Below, piece by piece: positions 30,172-35,001 of a stretch of 35,001 bases of DNA; within the stretch, counting starts at the first letter, position 1; the number at the start of each line of letters is the position of its first letter. Origin of the DNA: Prorocentrum cordatum (taxonomy: Eukaryota; Sar; Dinophyceae; Prorocentrales; Prorocentraceae); assembly GCA_963575745.1 (NCBI GenBank), contig CAUYUJ010003547.1, positions 545,001 through 580,001 of the forward strand, written 5' to 3'. The notes beneath the pieces were generated by a model, which saw only the letters and a list, made by a program, of their open reading frames with translations, ran no database searches and was not told where the DNA came from. A program made the position numbers and the translations under genes.

Positions 30172-33100
30172 GAGGTGGTGGAGGAGATCCACCAGGCGGC
30201 CTATAGTGATTACTTGGCGCGTGTCGCCCCCCCCCGGAGGGAGCCCACCGCGCGGGGGCCCCCCCGGACCTCCGGGGGAGGGACCGCGGACCCCGGGCGG
30301 AGCGGGGAGGGCCAGGCCCAGGAGCCCCCGCCCGAACGCCCCCGACCCTCGGGGAGAGCCCCTTCCGGGGCGAGGTCCAGCACGGACGGCCCCCCTCAAG
30401 AGGGAGGAGGCCCGGCACGGGCGCGCCTGACCGAGGAGCCAGCGGAAGGCTGGGGAGCGGCCCTAGGGGATGGCCGCCCAGGACGCCCCGCCCCCCCGCC
30501 CAAAGGCGGGAGCCCGAAGCCGAGGCCTCCGGAGAGACCCGCACCCGCCCGGGAGGGGGAGAGCAGGAGGGGGCTGGGCCCGAGGGCCCGCCACATCGAC
30601 CTGCTGCCAGGCGCGCGGGTGATCTACCACAGCTCGACCCACGACACCTACGTAAACGGGGTCGTGCAGGGAGCGCGGAACGACAACCCCGACTACTACG
30701 ACCTGGACGTCAAGCCCTACGCCCACGTCGCGCGGATCTACCTTCCCCCGCCGCCGCCGCGCGGAGAGGGCCCCCCGGAAGCGGATGCGCGCACGACGGT
30801 GCCAGACTGCAGCGTGCGCTACAGGCCTCCCCCACCATCCCAGGCCCCCGGCGGGGGAGGAAAGGGGGAGGGAGGCCCGGCAACAGGTGCTCCGGGGAGA
30901 GGGGCACCCAGCGGGCCCGGGGGTGTCTCCCCACCGGCGGGACCCCCACCCCCAGAAGAGGGGGGCCACGGGGCGACAGCAGGGGGTGGCGCGCTAGCCC
31001 AGGGCGCGGGGGGCTCAGCTGCGCCGCACAAGGCCGCCCCAGCGTTCCCGGCAGCCGGGGCGCCCGCGCCGGGCAGCGGAGGGGGGGGCACGGCGCCCGC
31101 AGCGGGCGCCGGGGCCCAAGGCGCCCCCCCGCCCCCGGCGGAGCCCCCTCCACCTCGGACCGCGTGCGTGATCGCGACCATGCGGGGCCCACATTCCTCG
31201 GTCTTGGCCCTGGTGGAACGCCGCTCGGATGGGTCCCACTCCCTGGTGCACGGGGGCGAGCGGTGCGGGGAGACGTCGGCCGTGGTTACCGCTTGGAGGG
31301 CCCTGGACGAGCAGCTCGGGGTCGCCCTCGCCCCGTCCACGAACTGCAACACCGTCCCCCACGCCTGGGAATGCCCACAACCCCTACGCCCGGCGGCTCC
31401 ACTCCACCCAGGACAGAGCATACTACTACCACTACCATTCGGTACAAGGGAACCTGCGGCAGTGGAGGGACACGCCGGGCAGGGAGTACGTCCTGGTGTC
31501 GGTAAACGACCTCCGGAGGCTGCGCTTCCCCGTCGCCAGCGACCAGCGCATGATCCGGATGGCCCTGGAGCAGGCGGAGGAAGTGGAGCGAGCCCGGGCG
31601 CGTGCCCAGCCGGAGCCCCCGCCGGAGCGGCGGGCGCCGCGCCCGCATCCGGGACGGCGGGGGGAGCGGCAGGCGCCGACCCATTCGTCGCCCGGCCCAG
31701 CCTCCGGATCACGCTCCAGAGGATAGCGGGCCCCCAGCACGCCGAGGAGCGTCACCGGCTCCTCCGGGAGCGCCTCATCACCCTCTCGGGCGTCCTCGAC
31801 ACGCCCGGTGACCGGGGCGCCCGGGGCTGCGCGCGCGAAGACCTCGTGGCCTCCCTGGAGGAGTCGTACTCCGAGGTTCACCTGGCGTTCCTCACGGAGT
31901 CGCGGCGCGCCCTCGCGTTCGCCTCCGGGGTCGGCCCCCCGGAGCTCACCCGCAGGCCCGAGGCCGCGAAGAAGCTACTCGAGGAGGGAGATCATGAGGG
32001 GGCCCTCCGTGCGGCCCTGGGGCCCGAGGTGGCCCCGGTGCAGCGACGGGCGGAGGGGGGCCCCGACCCCGCGCGGGAGGCGGAAGAGCTTCCCCCGGAG
32101 GAGCCACCCCCGGCACCCGCAGGCCTCGGGAGCGCGCCGGTTGCCCCCGGCCCCGCCGGACCGGCGCAGGGAGAAGCCCAGGGCGAGTCGGGGGAGTCGG
32201 GCGGGAGCGCAGGAGGAGCGGATGAGGAGGACCCCGACGCGGGCCCTTACGACTGGGTGGCCAGCTGGATCCCGGAAGGGACGGCGGCGGACTGGGTGTG
32301 CACCCCCATGCTGCCGACGGGCGGCTACACTATCAGGGCGCCCACCCCCACAAGCTGGGTGGAGCTGTGGAAGCCCGAGGTCCTGCAGGAGATAGGCCAC
32401 TTTCCCCCGGAGCTGGCGGCATGGCTGGACTCCACCATTCGGGTCGGGGGGGATGAGTGGATCCAGTTTGATGGGTGCCCGCGGAGCCTGGACACCCACC
32501 GCGCCCTCCCGCTCCGCTTGGAGGAGGGAGGTACGGAGACGGTCTACTACCACCCGAAGCACATGCTGCTGTTCTTCGTGGAGGCGCGGGAGGTCTACAG
32601 GCTGATGCACCTGGTCCAGGGCCTAGTCCCCCAGCACCTCGCACCGGGACGAGCAAAACCTCCGAGCGGGACGCCTCTCCGCCCCGCCGCTTCGGAAGAC
32701 AGCGGAGCCCGTCGCCGGCGGGGGGGCGGGCGGGGCCGCGGGGGGGCACCCCGCTGACGCGGAGAGCGGGGGCGGGAGACCCCTCCCAGATCAGGGCGCG
32801 GAGCCGCCTCAGGACGCACCCGCTGAGGAGGGGCGGGGAGGCGGGGGCGCGGAGCCGGGAGGGGGGGCGGACCAGAAGGGCGAGGCCGACCCTGTCGGGG
32901 CTGCCAGCCCGGCCCAGGGCGCGGCGGAGGACGGGTCCAGGCTGGAGGGGCCGGCCGAATCACCCGAGCCCCCGGAGGGCGCCCAGTCCAGGCGCCCGCG
33001 CTTCCAGCTGCCGCTAGGGCACCCGGAGCCCGAGCCGGCACCCCCGGCCGAGGAGCAGGGGCCCCGGGAGGCGGAGCCGGCGGCGCCGGCCGAGGAGCAG

Positions 33101-33893
33101 GCCCCGCCGCAGGCTCCGGAGGAACCAGCCTCCGGCACGGTGGAGGAGCTCCAGCTCCAGATCGCCTTGGAGGCCTCTGAGAGGGAGAAGGCCGCGAGGG
33201 AAGCGGAAGAGTCACCCGACGGCCCGGCCGGTGACGCGGACGGGGAGGGGAGCGCCTCGGGCGCAGCGTGCCGGGGGGAGGAAGCCCTCCAGCCCCGGGC
33301 GGAGGAAGGCGCTTCCAGCCGCGCCAGAGCCTCTGGTCGGAGACGGGCCACGAGGAGGATGGCACCTTCGAGACCCGGGAGCTATTCTGGTCGGACGCGT
33401 GGCGGCAAGCCCCGAGGGGTGGCGGCTTCCGCCACGTCCTGCAGGTCCTGGTGGAGATCCTCGTCGACGAGCAGAGGGCGGGGGCCACCTCCTCCCCCGG
33501 TGGAGAGCGCCTGTTCCACCTGGAGGACTTCAGCCGCGTGGCCCAGGCGGGACTGGGCCCGACCAACGGGCGGATCGCGGCGGAGTACCTGAAGGACACG
33601 TTCGGGGTAGGTGTTCAGACCAATACCAACCCGTCCACCGGGGGGGAGTACAGGATCCCCGAGGTCATGGAGAAGTTGCAGGAGACGAGGGAGGCAGCCA
33701 TGCGGAGGAGCCTGGAAGCGACCCGGCCGGAGGCAGAAGCCCCGAGACCAGCCCAGGGCGGGATGCCCCGTTCCCCCCGCGAGGCTGGGGAGACCGCCGC
33801 ACGGGGCAAGGGGTGGGCCCTACCAGCCGTGCACGGGAGGCGACCCCGGAGCCCCCGGCGGAGGCGATACTGCAGCTGGAGGAGACGGACTGA
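30172..33893 (+). CDS. ORF region 4: Tudor/SH3-like and degenerate Nudix-like domains, unknown C-terminal domains
   Basis: The first frame (30172 to about 31370) has a Pro/Gly/Arg-rich lead, then LLPGARVIYHSSTHDTYVN and YYDLDVKPYAHVARIY (about 30592-30741), a Tudor/SH3-like fold seen in many dinoflagellate proteins. GGERCGETSAVVTAWRALDE and QLGV (31252-31323) follows the Nudix box spacing with one extra residue and Ala/Gln at two conserved Glu positions. Coding then shifts to RAYYYHYHSVQG and YVLVSVNDLRRLRFP (31380-31600), back near 31700 (LRITLQRIAGPQ, WVASWIPEGTAADWV) to 32757, then over acidic Pro-rich frames to FETRELFWSDAWRQA, GFRHVLQVLVEILVDEQ and a final EAILQLEETD before TGA 33893. 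Four to five frame changes; inactive or error-ridden as read. No polymerase motif. Confidence 0.42.
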
Positions 33894-34360
33894 GCCGGAC
33901 CCGGCCTTGTGCGGGCGTCCGGGAGGCGGGTGGCCCTCTCCTTTACTTCACCACGGACCCTCCTCCCTCTGGAGGGGTGGCTCCGCGTTTTCGGGCCCCC
34001 CTGCGCGCACGCCAGCCGCCGTGTCATGAACGTGTTAAGCGGCTGCACAGGATGCGGGCAGGGCGGCCCCCGCGCGGCCCCGGTCACTCTCCCCTCCCCG
34101 CCCCTCGCGGCGCACTGCGCGGACATGCCCCGGTGCGCCTGGAGTGGAGCTCCCCCTAGGTGGAGCTCGGCGGTGGAGCTGGCCCGCGGTCATTTGTTTA
34201 ATCGACTCGTGGGGCCCCGCCCCCTGCCTGTGAGCAGTTTGCCCACCGGAGGTTCGGCGGTGGCGCCCCTGCTTCCCCGCGCGCGTTTTCCCGCGCGCCC
34301 TGGCGCGCGGCGCCTGGTTGGACTTTTACCGGAGGGTGGGGCCCGGGACGGGCGTGGGCG
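33894..34360. other. 3' non-coding stretch
   Basis: GC-rich sequence after the last stop with no consistent frame. Contains a GCGCGCG-rich palindromic stretch near 34278-34312. Probably 3' UTR or intergenic DNA. Confidence 0.4.
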
Positions 34361-35001
34361 GAATGCCTGCGGCTGTGCTCGCGGTCGTCGCCCAAACAGG
34401 GCCCTCCTTCCCTCTTGACAGTTAACGGAGTTTGGGGGGAATATGGTCTCGTTTGGCTATGCCTAAACGGTTTTATTCCCCCCTAGGCCGTAGTGCTCTG
34501 GCCCCCTCCCCTTCTTTCCCTTTCCCCTCTTCCGCAACCGTCTGCGCTCCGAGCTGTGCTTTTCCACCTCCCACCCCACAACTATTTTCAAGGAGCCGCG
34601 CCCTGGAGCCCCCCCCGTCAGTCGGAGGGCTCCGGGGCGGAATGCCTGCGGCTGTGCTCGCGGTCGTCGCCAAAACAGGGCCCTCCTTCCCTCTTGACAG
34701 TTAACGGAGTTTGGGGGGAATCTGGTCTCGTTTGGCTATGTCTAAACGGTTTTATTCCCCCCTAGGCCGTAGTGCTCTGGCCCCCTCCCCTTCTTTCCCT
34801 TTCCCCTCTTCCGCAGCCGTCTGCGCTTCGAGCTGTGCTTTTCCACCTCCCACCCCACAACTATTTTCAAGGAGCCGCGCCCTGGAGCCCCCCCCGTCAA
34901 GTCGGAGGGCTACGGGGGCGGAATGCATGCGGCTGTGCTGCGAGTCGTCGCCAAAACAGGGGGCCCTTCCCTTCCCTCTTGACAGTTATCGGAGTTTGGG
35001 G
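34361..35001 (+). repeat. ~280-bp tandem repeat, at least 2.3 copies, running out of the window
   Basis: Units start at GAATGCCTGCGGCTGTGC at 34361 and 34640 and GAATGCATGC at 34921 (periods 279 and 281). Each has TTGACAGTTAACGGAGTTT, CTAAACGGTTTTATTCCCC, a C/T-rich block and CTATTTTCAAGGAGCC. Copies differ by a few substitutions and indels only. It could be a tandem 3' tail or a promoter-like repeat of the next unit to the right. Confidence 0.93.

Noticed and set aside
25096-33893. Long minus-strand ORFs antisense to the GC-rich coding block
   Set aside because: They mirror the high third-position GC of the plus strand; zinc-finger cysteines and domain-like motifs appear only on the plus strand.
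34361-35001. Spliced-leader RNA gene array
   Set aside because: The unit has CCGTAG followed by CTCTGG, but the full conserved leader is absent and the unit lacks a recognisable donor site after it.

Overview
The window looks like nuclear DNA of a dinoflagellate. The evidence is very GC-rich coding stretches, long simple-repeat arrays, short exons in repeat-filled introns with GC-AG as well as GT-AG borders, one protein that resembles dinoflagellate transposase-like families, C-X8-C-X5-C-X3-H (CCCH) zinc-finger ORFs, and telomere-like TTAGGG traces. There is no bacterial operon structure and no rRNA or tRNA that I can support. Genus is not determined; a Prorocentrum-like or Suessiales genome is an inference.

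Layout. Bases 1-3955 are mostly non-coding: a degenerate 7-bp minisatellite (591-1848), telomere-like sequence, G-tract blocks, and one or two coding relics. At 3956 a short GC-rich reading frame starts and runs 74 bases to an exact 36-bp inverted repeat (4030-4065). The matching copy is at 24598-24633, 20.6 kb away. Directly after it a coding frame resumes, in the same phase as the frame that stopped at 4029. The simplest reading is that a very large TIR-bounded DNA element (4030-24633) sits inside a host gene or inside another mobile element.

Inside the 20.6-kb segment are two fold-back hairpins near the left end, then several small multi-exon genes whose introns are almost entirely (CTC)n, (GAG)n, (GAT)n, (GT)n or similar arrays. 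For one of these (5199-7566) all four exons join with consistent phases to give 141 residues; two more (15415-16671, 17031-18372) also have compatible phases. A large acidic/basic, probably nuclear protein with a coding (GAT)n poly-Asp tract lies at 7815-9798. A transposase-like protein (main exon 21382-23243) lies 1.4 kb from the right end, followed by a three-part satellite (23305-24197) and CTC/CAT arrays.

The right flank (24634-33893) is a GC-rich plus-strand coding block of about 9.3 kb. It carries two CCCH-type fingers, a cysteine-rich zinc ribbon, a retropepsin-like domain, a Tudor/SH3-like domain and a degenerate Nudix-like box. Frame changes recur, often at G/C runs, and one in-frame TAG interrupts otherwise continuous coding. 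No reverse transcriptase, integrase or other polymerase was seen. The block is either a decaying or frameshift-ridden large element gene, or several overlapping ORFs. The window ends in a tandem repeat of about 280 bp (34361-35001).
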